Below, piece after piece: positions 26,630 through 35,932 of a stretch of DNA of 64,000 nt (positions are counted from its first letter, which is position 1; every line of letters begins with the position of its first letter). A program made the position numbers and the translations under genes. The notes under the pieces are model-generated. The model saw only the letters and a list, made by a program, of their open reading frames with translations. It did no database searches and had not been told where the DNA came from. Source of the DNA: Porphyrobacter sp. AAP60 (GTDB lineage: Bacteria > Pseudomonadota > Alphaproteobacteria > Sphingomonadales > Sphingomonadaceae); assembly GCF_001296025.1 (NCBI RefSeq), contig NZ_LJHV01000010.1, positions 62,001 through 126,000 on the forward strand, in the 5' to 3' direction.

Positions 26630-29527
26630 ATGGGTCGCACTTTCATTCGTTCGCTTCGGGTTGTGTCCTCTATTGCCATCGCGGCGGGGCTGGCTTCTGC
26701 CCTGCCACCTGCATTGATGGCCCAGGAGGCAGCCCAACAGCCGGCGGCGGTGCCGGCCGCCGAGGTTGGCGGCGTGTCCGCCTGGGGCATATCCAGTACC
26801 GATTTCCCGGCCGATCCGGAAATTACCTTCGGCCTCCTGCCCAACGGGATGCGCTACGCTCTGATGCGCAATGGCAATCCCAAAAGCGAGGCGGCCATCC
26901 GCTTTACCGTCGAGGTCGGATCACGCGAGGAGACTGACGAGGAGAACGGTGCAGCGCATTTCGTTGAGCACATGGCGTTCAACGGCTCCAAGGGTATTCC
27001 CGAAGGGCAGTTGCTGCCCATGCTGGAGCGGCTCGGCCTTTCCTTCGGAGCCGACACCAACGCCGAAACCGGGCTGGATTATACTACCTACAAGCTACAA
27101 CTGCCGCGCACCGACGATGAGACCGTGGGCACGGCGCTCAAAGTTATCCGCGAGATGGCGGGCGAACTGACCCTGGATCAGGCAGCTGTCGACCGCGAGC
27201 GCGGTATCATCCTCAATGAGGCACAGGTGCGCAATGATCCGGGCCGCCGCCGCATCGCCGATTACCTGCAGGCTGCGCTGCCGGGATCGCGCATGGGCGA
27301 AAGGGTTCGGGCCGACGAGGAGCGCATCCGCAACATCACGCCCGCCCAATTGCGCGCCTTCTATAACGCCTACTATCGGCCCGAACGTGCCACGCTGGCG
27401 ATTGTCGGCGACTTTGACGTCGCCGCAATGGAGGCGCGGATCAAATCTATGTTCTCGGACTGGCGCGGCGAGGGTGCAGCACGGGATACATACCAGAGTC
27501 CTGTAACGTCGAGCACACAAGTGCCCACGATCGGAAGCTTCGTGGATTCGGCGATCCCCGAAATCGTCGAATTGCAGCGCATTTCGGCTTGGGAGCCTGC
27601 GGCCAACACTGTCATTGCATCGCGCGATGAGCTGCTCCGCGCCGTTGCTGCAGCAGCCCTGTCCAATCGCATCAACGCACTGGCCCGCACGGCAGAATCG
27701 CCTACTCTCGGTGCGCAGGCGGCGGATCAACCGTTGTTCCGTAGTGCCCGCTCTTTCGGGCTGCTCGCGGTGGCCAAGGATGGACAATGGGCCGAGACGC
27801 TCGCATTGGCTGAACGCGAACTGCGCCGAGCTGAGCAGTTCGGCTTTACCGCTTCTGAAATTGCCGAAGCCAAGGCCAACATCCAGACTGCTCTCGCCAA
27901 TGCCGTCGCGCAGGCATCAGGGCGCAACAGTGCGGAGATCGCGGAGGCCCTGATCGCCAGCAGCTTGCAGAATGCCGTTCCCACTTCGCCTGCTTTTGAT
28001 CTTGCATTCTATCAGGCCATCGAGGCCTCACTGACGCCCGAAGCGGTCAGCGAAGCCTTCAAGCAAGCCTGGCAAGGCGGCCCCACTGTTGTCCATCTTT
28101 CAACCAAGCAGTCGATCGCCGGAGAGAGCGAAGCCATCGCTGCTGTGCTCGCCGAGAGCGCCGCGGTCGCAGTGACTCCGCCCGCCGAGGAAGCCGAAGT
28201 GCAATGGGCCTATGGCGCATGGGGCGAGCCGGGCGAGGTGGTCGCAGACGAGACGATCGCCGATCTCGGCATCCGCACCGTCCGTTTTGCCAACGGGCTC
28301 CATCTCAATCTGAAGGTCACCGATTTCGAGCCTGGCAAGATTGGCTTCAGACTGCGTATCGGATCGGGCCTTGCGGGGTTCCCGTCCGACCGCCAAGGCC
28401 TGCGCGAGATGCTGCCGATCATTGCCAGCATCGACGGGTTCGAAGCCCATAGCATCGACGACCTACGCCGCGTGCTCGCAGGCAAGGCTGTGGGCCTTGG
28501 CTTCGACGGTGAAGAAGATGCGCTGATTGCCTATGGCGAAACCACGTCTGCCGATCTCAAGCTGCAGCTCGATCTTCTCGGCGCCCGCCTGACCGCGAGC
28601 GGGTGGCGTCCGGAGACACAGGCGCAGTGGGCTGGGATTGCGCCGATCGTTGAGCAGAACGTTCGGGCGAACCCCGCTCAGCTTCTGTCACTTGCCCTTG
28701 GCGCAGTGCTGGCGGGCAACGACGCTCGGTTTGGATTGAACGACCCCGGTAAGCTTGCGCAGCTATCGATCGATGATCTGCGTACTATCGTCGCGCCTCA
28801 ACTCGCAGATGGCCCGCTCGCACTTGGCCTCGTCGGCGATTTCAACGCCGAGGAAGCGATTTCGGCTGTTGCTGCAACGCTTGGTGCCCTGCCCGCACGC
28901 TCCGAACGCCGCGAGGATGTCGGGGCGGCCGCTCCGGCGCGCTTTGTAATGGATCGTTCAGTCAAGGTGCTGACCCATATTGGTGCTGCCGATCAGGGTG
29001 CGATCACGGTCAACTGGCAGGGCACAGACGGGCGAGATCTCAAGGATGACATCACCCGCGATCTGCTCGCCGACGTCTTGACGCTGCGGCTGACCGAGAA
29101 GCTGCGCGAGGAGTTGGGGGCAACCTATTCTCCGAGCGCCTTCAGCTATGCTCCGCTTGCTTTCCAAGGCTTCGGCCACATTACAGCCTTCGCCACCGTT
29201 CCGTCCGAGGCCATGGACGAAACCGCTGCTGCCGTCCGCGCCATCGCTGACGAACTGGCCGCTCAGCCCCCTTCCGCCGACTTGTTGGAGCGAGCACGAG
29301 CTCCGATGCGTGCCAACTACGAGCGGGCCGAGACGCAGAATGCGGTCTGGCTGGGGCTGATTGCCGAGGCGCAAAGCAACCCATCGCTGCTCGATCGCAG
29401 GCGTCAGCGGCGAGCGGTGCTGGACGCGATCACGCTCGCCGATCTGCAAGCAGCGGCCAGGCGCTACTTGACCAGTGAGGACCCGGTCGAGATCAGGGTC
29501 GTGCCCGAGACTACGGCTCAGAAATGA
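26630..29527 (+). CDS. M16-family zinc metallopeptidase, exported
   Basis: The ATG at 26630 (AAGGAGA upstream) gives 965 residues. A signal peptide ends near LMAQEAA. The first peptidase domain carries the inverted zinc motif HFVEH (His110, Glu113, His114) with the downstream ligand Glu in ERGIILNEAQ. A second, non-catalytic M16 domain follows (ATYSPSAFSYAPLAFQGFGH) after a linker, as in pitrilysin/insulinase-type enzymes. It probably degrades peptides in the periplasm. A small TonB-like gene follows after 34 bases. It lies just beyond the recognisable island genes; whether it belongs to the island is open. Confidence 0.92.
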   Translation: MGRTFIRSLRVVSSIAIAAGLASALPPALMAQEAAQQPAAVPAAEVGGVSAWGISSTDFPADPEITFGLLPNGMRYALMRNGNPKSEAAIRFTVEVGSREETDEENGAAHFVEHMAFNGSKGIPEGQLLPMLERLGLSFGADTNAETGLDYTTYKLQLPRTDDETVGTALKVIREMAGELTLDQAAVDRERGIILNEAQVRNDPGRRRIADYLQAALPGSRMGERVRADEERIRNITPAQLRAFYNAYYRPERATLAIVGDFDVAAMEARIKSMFSDWRGEGAARDTYQSPVTSSTQVPTIGSFVDSAIPEIVELQRISAWEPAANTVIASRDELLRAVAAAALSNRINALARTAESPTLGAQAADQPLFRSARSFGLLAVAKDGQWAETLALAERELRRAEQFGFTASEIAEAKANIQTALANAVAQASGRNSAEIAEALIASSLQNAVPTSPAFDLAFYQAIEASLTPEAVSEAFKQAWQGGPTVVHLSTKQSIAGESEAIAAVLAESAAVAVTPPAEEAEVQWAYGAWGEPGEVVADETIADLGIRTVRFANGLHLNLKVTDFEPGKIGFRLRIGSGLAGFPSDRQGLREMLPIIASIDGFEAHSIDDLRRVLAGKAVGLGFDGEEDALIAYGETTSADLKLQLDLLGARLTASGWRPETQAQWAGIAPIVEQNVRANPAQLLSLALGAVLAGNDARFGLNDPGKLAQLSIDDLRTIVAPQLADGPLALGLVGDFNAEEAISAVAATLGALPARSERREDVGAAAPARFVMDRSVKVLTHIGAADQGAITVNWQGTDGRDLKDDITRDLLADVLTLRLTEKLREELGATYSPSAFSYAPLAFQGFGHITAFATVPSEAMDETAAAVRAIADELAAQPPSADLLERARAPMRANYERAETQNAVWLGLIAEAQSNPSLLDRRRQRRAVLDAITLADLQAAARRYLTSEDPVEIRVVPETTAQK

Positions 29528-29561
29528 CGCCGCCAATAAGGGGTAGTGGGGAGACTGGTCA

Positions 29562-29996
29562 ATGTTCGCGAAATTGACCCGACAATTCGTTATGGTGGTT
29601 TGCGGAGTGGGCCTTGGCCTCTCCGCGACCACGTCATTTGCACAAGCCTCGTTAGCCAAACAAGCGACACCAAAGGATGCAAGGATTTGGGCCGGAAAGA
29701 TTCATCAGAATTATCCCTTCGCCGCCTTGCGCGACAACGCGCAAGGCTCAGTCAGGTTGGTCGTGTCGGTTGACCCCGAAGGCCGGGTCTCAAAGTGCTT
29801 TGTGACCCAATCCAGCGGCCACGAGGCCCTCGATAAAGCCGCGTGCGATGGAATGGTTCAGTTTGCGATGTTCGATCCGGCGCGTGACGAAATGGGCCGG
29901 CCGGTGGCTGGAAGCTATGCAACGGTCATTACCTACAGGTTCAAAACGCAGCCGCCTGTTCCCGCTGGGCCTACTCCTCCGGCCATCACCATCTGA
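29562..29996 (+). CDS. TonB C-terminal-domain protein, secreted
   Basis: The 144-residue protein has an N-terminal signal sequence (hydrophobic VMVVCGVGLGLS, then TTSFAQA) and a single TonB-type C-terminal domain: GSVRLVVSVDPEGRVSKCFV, SSGHEALDKAACDGM and a closing strand ATVITYRF. There is no Pro-rich periplasm-spanning segment, so it is not a standard energy-transducing TonB. It follows the M16 protease closely and is likely in the same operon. Confidence 0.75.
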   Translation: MFAKLTRQFVMVVCGVGLGLSATTSFAQASLAKQATPKDARIWAGKIHQNYPFAALRDNAQGSVRLVVSVDPEGRVSKCFVTQSSGHEALDKAACDGMVQFAMFDPARDEMGRPVAGSYATVITYRFKTQPPVPAGPTPPAITI

Positions 29997-30446
29997 GCGG
30001 ATGGCCAGTACACCTTGCGGCCTTCGGGTAGGCAGTGCTCTCGTTATGTCCGTCAAATCGTTATCTGGCGAACAAACCTTGAGGTGATGCCAGCAACGGC
30101 CATAAGCGGAGCTGCTGGGCGATCCCGAAAGCCGCATGGCGCCTTTCCTTGGCTTACGAAGAATTCCTTCCTGTATGGAAATGACCCCAAAGGAGACGTT
30201 AGAAAGCATTGCCTTCGATCCTCTCTAGTATCAGCGCGGCCCGTTGCTCCGCCAAAGCCTTTTTTTCTCCGGGATGACAGCTTTGGGTTGGGCGGCCAGC
30301 TCAAGAAAGCGGCCAGAACATCCATGCCGCGCGAAGTAGGAGAGCGTCTCTGTAGGTTTGCTTCTCGTCCGCTCGGGTGCGCGAATAGAAGACATTCAGG
30401 CAAAGAATAACTGATGGCCAGCAAGTTACGATCAAGAAACAAAGAT
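29997..30446. other. Gap with no supported gene
   Basis: 450 bases between the TonB-like gene and a convergent MarR-like gene. Frames of up to 131 codons are present on both strands but lack recognisable domains and have skewed composition. I see no repeat or terminator of note. Confidence 0.4.
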
Positions 30447-30926
30447 TCACATAAGCAACTGTAGCGCCGCCATGGTTTTGAGGTGTCCCCGCTCCGTCAG
30501 TGCTACCTTTAGTTCGGGCGCGTCTCCCTCACCAAATTTTTCAACAAGTTGCATCGATACAAGAACGTTGATCCAGCGCCCAGCGACGGAGGCTGGACAA
30601 TTTACGCTTTGACACAATGCGCCATGTGCGATCGTTCCACCTCTGGTTCGCGCTTGAAATAACTCAAGAAGCAAACTGCATGCCGGGGTAAAGACAAAGC
30701 CGTCGAATTCGAATACTTCGTCAATTTTTCGGAGCGTCCCCTGTAGCACTACGGCGAGCATACCGAGCGTCTCTCCGCTTGCAAAGATTCCGGCATTTGT
30801 GGTCCCTGTGGCCCGAACCTCTAGCGCAACAGCCTCCAGCCGCTGGGCAAGCACATCACTTACGGCTGATTGGAATGCCGTCTGAGGGCTGCCGGATAAA
30901 CCGTGAGGCTTAGATCCATCATGCAT
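30447..30926 (-). CDS. MarR-like winged-helix regulator (module A)
   Basis: The 159-residue protein has a winged-helix core in its second half: ACSLLLELFQARTRGG, the recognition-helix region CQSVNCPASVAGRWINVLVS, and a wing ending in LKVALTERGH. This is the architecture of MarR-type regulators, which usually bind small ligands and repress neighbouring genes. Upstream there is AAGGGG. It is divergent from a 56-residue protein gene across a 166-base gap, and the same pairing recurs at 37.5-38.7 kb. Confidence 0.75.
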   Translation of the reverse strand: MHDGSKPHGLSGSPQTAFQSAVSDVLAQRLEAVALEVRATGTTNAGIFASGETLGMLAVVLQGTLRKIDEVFEFDGFVFTPACSLLLELFQARTRGGTIAHGALCQSVNCPASVAGRWINVLVSMQLVEKFGEGDAPELKVALTERGHLKTMAALQLLM

Positions 30927-31092
30927 AATAAGAATGCCCCTTTTTTCAAGAAGTTGAGACTCTTATACCATGTTAGAATGCGCCGTTGGTAATGGCTGGT
31001 CAAGATAACAATTGTGTGGGTGCGACTGAAAAGTTAGGTAAGCGACGTGTCGGTGGGAAACGCTTGGAGCACGATTTGTAGAGGTGAGCATC

Positions 31093-31263
31093 ATGGACGC
31101 CCAGCAAGTTCAGTTAAATGATCAATTGAATGCCGCCCTTTACCTGACCGAGCAAGCTCTGGAGATTTGTGATTCTGCAGGATTCACACTCGCGGCAATT
31201 CATCTTTGCGGAGCCGCCGAGATACTGCAAACGCTCCAGAAAGCAGCGTCACCATCCTATTAG
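31093..31263 (+). CDS. 56-residue helical protein, family member 1
   Basis: Starts MDAQQVQLNDQLNAALYLTE, with GAGGTGAGC upstream of the ATG. The core reads ALEICDSAGFTLAAIHLCGA, matching at A-L-E-[I/V]-C-D-x-x-G-F-x-x-A-A-I the 56-residue protein encoded at 37485-37655. Predicted to be two short helices. The matching core, equal length and shared MarR neighbour support a real gene. Its function is unknown; with a divergent MarR-type regulator a stress or signalling role is possible. Confidence 0.6.
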   Translation: MDAQQVQLNDQLNAALYLTEQALEICDSAGFTLAAIHLCGAAEILQTLQKAASPSY

Positions 31264-31315
31264 ACTGTTTTGCTTTAGCTGCTTCGCTCTGCACTGCTAC
31301 CCAACACTGGGGCAA

Positions 31316-32461
31316 TCAGGCTGTTGCCATCTTCTGGCAATAGCGTGCGGTTAGTCCCTTGCCAGCATGTTTCGCAGCGTAAAGAGCGTCGTCGGCGTAA
31401 ACCCTCAGTTTGAGAACGGATTGGGCGTCTTCCGGTAAGCAGGCGTAGCCCACGCTGATGCCGATATTGACCGAAAATCCGTTATGCAATTGAAACGACT
31501 TGTTGCGGATGGCTGATAAGATTTCTTCCGCGTTCGCCTTTACCTCTTGGGGTGTCTGGTCCACGAGCACGGCCATGAATTCGTCTCCGCCCAATCGCGC
31601 CAATGCGTAAAGCCCCGAGACCTGCTTTCGCATGCGAGCAGCGGCCTGTTCGAGAATGTCGTCGCCAGCGGCATGGCCATAAGTGTCGTTTATTTCCTTG
31701 AAGCCATCGAGATCCATCGCAATGATCGCCACCGGTCGCGTAGGAGCAAGGATCTGAAGCTGCGAGTCCAGCCCGCCCCGGTTCAACAGACCGGTAAGCG
31801 GATCGCGGCGCGAGAGTTCTAGGTTTCGATGCTCTGCTGTCAGCGCACGGACCATAGCCGAGTTGTAGTTTGTGACGATCTGGATTGCGCCAAGCAGAAA
31901 CATCGGTGTTATTCCCACGAGAATGTAAAACCATGGGTTACCAGTTGAGACGGCGCCCGCTACGAACGGAAAGTCACAAAGGGCGACCAGCAGCAACGCC
32001 AGCCGGGGCGCTGCGTAATTTCTGGCGCACAGCGGACCGATTAAGGCCATTACCATCGTCGCAGTAAGGACCATCAAGATCGTGTCGCCTGTGCGCATGG
32101 CGAAGAACGCTGTAGCCCCCTGAAGCCCGCACCATAAAATCGACAGCCATATTGGTTGGTCGACGCGGGTTATGCGAACGGCGTTTGACGCTTTGGCAAT
32201 ACTGCGCAGCGATAGGAGCCGAACCGACAGAAGAATGATTTCCAGCACCACGAGAATGATAAAGACCGCCGATCCGTGGCGTGCTGCACTGGCAACGCCG
32301 ACGATCAACCCTGATATAGATCCCATCACGATCGCGAGCTGCGAAGACAGAAGCTGAGCAAGAAGTTGCCCACGAATGTTATGCGGTGTCGATAGCCCGG
32401 GACTGGTAAGCCACCGCAAGACGGCGCTTTGCACGCAGGCCTTTTGCAGGGGTTCAATCAT
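31316..32461 (-). CDS. Membrane-bound diguanylate cyclase (GGDEF)
   Basis: The ATG at 32461 gives 381 residues; an in-frame TTG at 32494 would add 11. About six hydrophobic segments occupy residues 30-205, followed by the GGDEF domain: RRDPLTGLLNRGGLDSQL, AMDLDGFKEINDTYGHAAGD and the active site LARLGGDEFMAVL. All catalytic residues look intact, so it should make c-di-GMP. No RxxD-type inhibitory site was obvious. Its N-terminus resembles that of the GGDEF-EAL protein at 40.7 kb in layout. Confidence 0.9.
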   Translation of the reverse strand: MIEPLQKACVQSAVLRWLTSPGLSTPHNIRGQLLAQLLSSQLAIVMGSISGLIVGVASAARHGSAVFIILVVLEIILLSVRLLSLRSIAKASNAVRITRVDQPIWLSILWCGLQGATAFFAMRTGDTILMVLTATMVMALIGPLCARNYAAPRLALLLVALCDFPFVAGAVSTGNPWFYILVGITPMFLLGAIQIVTNYNSAMVRALTAEHRNLELSRRDPLTGLLNRGGLDSQLQILAPTRPVAIIAMDLDGFKEINDTYGHAAGDDILEQAAARMRKQVSGLYALARLGGDEFMAVLVDQTPQEVKANAEEILSAIRNKSFQLHNGFSVNIGISVGYACLPEDAQSVLKLRVYADDALYAAKHAGKGLTARYCQKMATA

Positions 32462-32722
32462 GAGCGGGCTTTCATGGGCCGCACCCTGCACCAAATTGAG
32501 CTAACGCATCGATGGACGCTAGTCAGGTTCACCCCGTAGGGTCGCGTTTCTTGTGTTTGTCTATCAAATTCGCTTTGCGCACCATTCACGCGATGACCGG
32601 GAGGGGCGAGATCGTCAGTTGGGCCGCATGCCAAATTCGATCAACTGCACAAAGGCACCTGCAGCTGCCGACCTTGGGAACGGCTTGGTTTTCTTTACGT
32701 TGTTGGTTTTTACCGTTGCTTC

Positions 32723-34171
32723 ATGAGCAGTCGTTCAAATGCCGAGTATCATGACTTGAAACGCGCTTTTCGCCTATCTCGGCGCGCTGTACTGGCTGGC
32801 GCAAGCGCAGCTGCAGTCGCTCCGCTCAGTGCAGCTGCGGCGCGTTCGGGTGAGGGTACGAGCGAGTATCTGATCCGGGGCGCTACGATATTGACAATGG
32901 TGCCGGAGTCCGCTGCACTTAATGGCCAAGATATTCATGTCCGCAATGGTCTGATTGTCGCTATTGGGGAGAATATCTCCGCGCCAGCATCCACGCTGAT
33001 TGACGGGCATCGTTCGGTCGTGTTGCCCGGGCTGGTCGATACGCACTGGCATCTCTGGACGACGTTGCTGCGGAACTTGGCCGACAATAGCGCAGGCAAC
33101 GGCTATTTCGAGATGACCGGTCGCTTGGGAAAGCGTTTCGATCCCAATGACATGCGGCTTGCGGCGATGCTCGCCGCTGCCGATGCGATCGATCACGGGA
33201 TTACAACGGTCCACGACTGGTGCCACAACATCCGCAGCCCGGCCCACGCACGCGCCGCGTTGGCGGGGTTGAGCGCAAGCGGCCTTCGAGCGCGATTTTC
33301 ATATGGCGCGACCCGCGAGACAGCGTTCGACCAACCACTCGACGTAGGAGACTTTGCAGGGCTGCACGATGGCTGGAGCGCTTGGTCCGCCGGCGGTCGC
33401 CTTACTCTGGGAATTGGCTGGCGCGGGGTAATTGCTACGGTGGATGGCCGTCCGGCGGCGGTACCCGATTCAGTATGGCGCGCAGATCTGGCGCTGGCCC
33501 GCGATCGGGGCCTGCCGGTGAGCGTCCACGCGAACAATAGCGTCACCAATCGCGGGCATATCCGGCGCCTCGCGGAACTCGGCCTGCTTGGCACCGACAT
33601 GCAGATCGTCCATGCGGTCAACGCTGAAAGCGATGAGATCGCAGCGATCGCGCGCAGCGGCGCGACCGTATCGCTTGCGCCTTCGTCTGAACTTACTGTC
33701 GGTTTCGGAATACCGCCGGTCGCGGCGCTGCGGCGTGCAAGTGTTCTGATCGGTGCTTCCATCGACACGCCTGCTTTGGTTGGGGCGTCGGACCTGTTGC
33801 ACGAACTGCGAACCATCCAAGGCCTGGCCAATGCGCAGGAGGGTGACGAAATTGCCATGACGCCGCTGGATGCGCTAGCGATCGGTACGCGCGATGGTGC
33901 GGCGTCCTTGGGTCTGGGCAACGTGTCGGGAACGCTGAGTCCCGGCAAGCGCGCCGATCTTATCATTGTTCGACTTGATGCGCTGTCGTTGCAGCCCCAA
34001 GTCGACCCGGCAACGATGATTCTGCGTTCGGTTCGGCCGTCGGATATCACGTTGGTCATGGTCGACGGCATCATCCTGAAAAAGGATGACCAATTAACGC
34101 AGATCGATCGGGCAGCACTATTGCATGAGGTAGAAGAGGCAACTGCCCGGTTGATGCGTAATGCCCGCTGA
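32723..34171 (+). CDS. Tat-exported amidohydrolase (cytosine-deaminase/chlorohydrolase-like)
   Basis: 482 residues. The N-terminus has a twin-arginine signal (LSRRAVLAGASAAAV). The TIM-barrel metal site follows amidohydrolase subtype III: HxH in VDTHWHLW, His in SVHANN, His in QIVHAVN, and Asp in ASIDTPALVGASD. The C-terminal composite domain contains LSPGKRADLIIVRLD. Such enzymes deaminate or hydrolyse heterocycles or amides; the substrate cannot be read. Export by Tat is unusual for nucleobase deaminases and suggests a periplasmic or scavenging role. Confidence 0.87.
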   Translation: MSSRSNAEYHDLKRAFRLSRRAVLAGASAAAVAPLSAAAARSGEGTSEYLIRGATILTMVPESAALNGQDIHVRNGLIVAIGENISAPASTLIDGHRSVVLPGLVDTHWHLWTTLLRNLADNSAGNGYFEMTGRLGKRFDPNDMRLAAMLAAADAIDHGITTVHDWCHNIRSPAHARAALAGLSASGLRARFSYGATRETAFDQPLDVGDFAGLHDGWSAWSAGGRLTLGIGWRGVIATVDGRPAAVPDSVWRADLALARDRGLPVSVHANNSVTNRGHIRRLAELGLLGTDMQIVHAVNAESDEIAAIARSGATVSLAPSSELTVGFGIPPVAALRRASVLIGASIDTPALVGASDLLHELRTIQGLANAQEGDEIAMTPLDALAIGTRDGAASLGLGNVSGTLSPGKRADLIIVRLDALSLQPQVDPATMILRSVRPSDITLVMVDGIILKKDDQLTQIDRAALLHEVEEATARLMRNAR

Positions 34172-34220
34172 ACGCCCGGTCCTCCTTAACAGTCAGACCG
34201 CAAACGTCAGGTGCCCGTGC

Positions 34221-34556
34221 TCATCGATATGCCAAACTGGGCTCCAAGCGAGCTCCCAGCAGTTTCCCCCCAGGGTCGGCAACATAACCCCGAAGCCCGC
34301 GATGAAGAGGGGCGTCGCCCCTGCGACGTAACATACCTCCGACGGCCACCAGCTGATCAATTAGTGGCTGAACCTCGCTTGCGTCGGATACATTGTCCAC
34401 CAGTGCAAAGGACACTGACCCGCCGGCATTCTTTCGCTGCATGTCGTCATCCAGTTTGCCGGCCAGCCAGGTCCCGAGGACGAAACCGTTCATCTGATAG
34501 AATATAATTTCATCATTCTCGAGCACCGGCGCCCAGCCGAAGACTTCAGGGTGTTG
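34221..34556 (-). pseudogene. Truncated VOC/glyoxalase-family gene
   Basis: On this strand the reading frame gives EVFGWAPVLENDEIIFYQMN, then GFVLGTWLAG and GLRGYVADPGGKLLGARLEP, which is the second half of a vicinal-oxygen-chelate (glyoxalase/bleomycin-resistance-like) protein. The N-terminal strand with the first metal ligand is missing, and a stop lies in frame just upstream. The usual DPDGH near the C-terminus has become DPGGK. It is a decayed remnant. Confidence 0.6.
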
Positions 34557-34642
34557 TCAGTCCAATCGCAACTCGTCTCCGATTGGCTGAGCTATCCCTT
34601 AACCGCGGTCGGCTCAGGCCATGAGCTGCCCCGCCTGTGGTC

Positions 34643-35170
34643 TCAATAGTAGACGAAGTCTTGCCCGGTGAAGACGTTCACAAGTTGGCCGGGTATCATG
34701 ACGGCCGAGCGGCCAGAGATTACCATCGAGCCTAGCAGGGCACCGACGCTGTTGCCGCGCCCCTCTTGGCGGTGCATCCCGTTCAACGCGATCCTGCGAC
34801 CGCTCACGCTCACGCTGTCGAACGTGACTTCGAACTTGCCGGATTTGCCGCCGATTGCGCGACCCGTCTTCCACGTAATTGTTCCACTTACGGGCGAACC
34901 ACGGCGGATGACGACCTTGTTCCCTTCGACCACATCCTCAACGACACGGAACATAACCTGCTGTCCCTCCTCGATGTGCTTGCTGCTGATCTCTTGAGCA
35001 GGCGTAATGACGAGCATGGTCCCGGAAGGCAGAAGGAAGCTGCCGGGCTGCGGGCCGGCCGAAGCGGCAGGAGCGTTTACCGCAGGCTGCGCGACATTGG
35101 CAGCTTGCGCCATGGCGATCTGCGGAGCGGCGAGAAGCGAAGCAGTAAGGAGAAGTTTGAGCATTGGCAT
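34643..35170 (-). CDS. Secreted hypothetical protein
   Basis: 175 residues with a signal peptide (LKLLLTASLLAAPQIAMAQA). A mature beta-rich domain begins at about residue 45: GTMLVITPAQEISSKHIEEG, VVIRRGSPVSGTITW, KFEVTFDSVSV, and a C-terminal GRSAVMIPGQLVNVFTGQDF. I have no function for it. An ATG two codons later (35164) is an equally possible start. Confidence 0.65.
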   Translation of the reverse strand: MPMLKLLLTASLLAAPQIAMAQAANVAQPAVNAPAASAGPQPGSFLLPSGTMLVITPAQEISSKHIEEGQQVMFRVVEDVVEGNKVVIRRGSPVSGTITWKTGRAIGGKSGKFEVTFDSVSVSGRRIALNGMHRQEGRGNSVGALLGSMVISGRSAVMIPGQLVNVFTGQDFVYY

Positions 35171-35374
35171 CTTTCATCACGAGTTGATGGTTTTCGGTTT
35201 AGCTTCAGGCTGTTGATAAAAAGTAACGGGCGATCAGCAAGCTTTATGGCGGAGAGCCTATCTTCGCTTCATCAGCGCCATGAAGGGCGACAATAAACTC
35301 AAGAATCTTCGTCACTTAGCGATTTTGCGCTGGGATTGTATTTTTATGGAAAGTTAGCGGTTTTTGGTGCTTAG

Positions 35375-35551
35375 GTGTTGATCGGCTACGCGCGTGTAAG
35401 CACCTCCGAGCAGGTTTACGGACTGGAAGCGCAGGTCCGCAATTTCTGTGCAGCCGGGTGCACGAAGCTGTTCTCAGAACCGGTCAGTTCGATTGCACAG
35501 CGAAAGCAACTAGAAGCAGCGTTGGAGTGGGTCTCTTCCGCAACACATTAA
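35375..35551 (+). pseudogene. N-terminal fragment of a serine recombinase (resolvase)
   Basis: A 58-codon frame reads IGYARVSTSEQVYGLEAQV, the start of the resolvase/invertase catalytic domain with the nucleophilic Ser in RVSTSEQ. It stops after SSIAQRKQLEAALEWV, so most of the catalytic domain and the whole DNA-binding part are missing. It is debris of a transposon or plasmid resolution gene. Confidence 0.75.
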
Positions 35552-35932
35552 GCGGGGATCACCTCTGATCGCTGTTGGCAACACCGTCGCAATCTTTGGC
35601 CTCGATGCAGGTTTGTTTGCTGATCCGATGGGGTAATATCTGCCCGTCGTTCGAGCGAAATGCAGTGTGCCCCGATCATCGAGGGCCTAGAGATGACCAC
35701 ATTGCGGTCCCACTGGCGACCAGCATTCACCACGCTGGCAGTTATCGCGACATCCCGTTTGGAGTTGCCGGACCCCGTGCTGAGGAAAAGCACGATATTG
35801 CGCCTACAGCGCAGTCATGAACCGGCGTGTCCGGCACGTACCAGCTCCTCGTTGATGGCCAGTTCGCGCAGCGGCCCTGCCTGGTTCGAATGCCCGCCGC
35901 AATGTCACAGGTTGGGTGCGGCGCAAGCCCGA
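35552..35932. other. Gap with no supported gene
   Basis: 381 bases after the resolvase fragment. Frames of about 80 codons exist on both strands, but none resembles a known protein. The region is probably further transposon debris. Confidence 0.35.

Noticed and set aside
29997..30446. Frames of about 130 codons on both strands
   Set aside because: Overlapping and biased in composition, with no signature or plausible start context.
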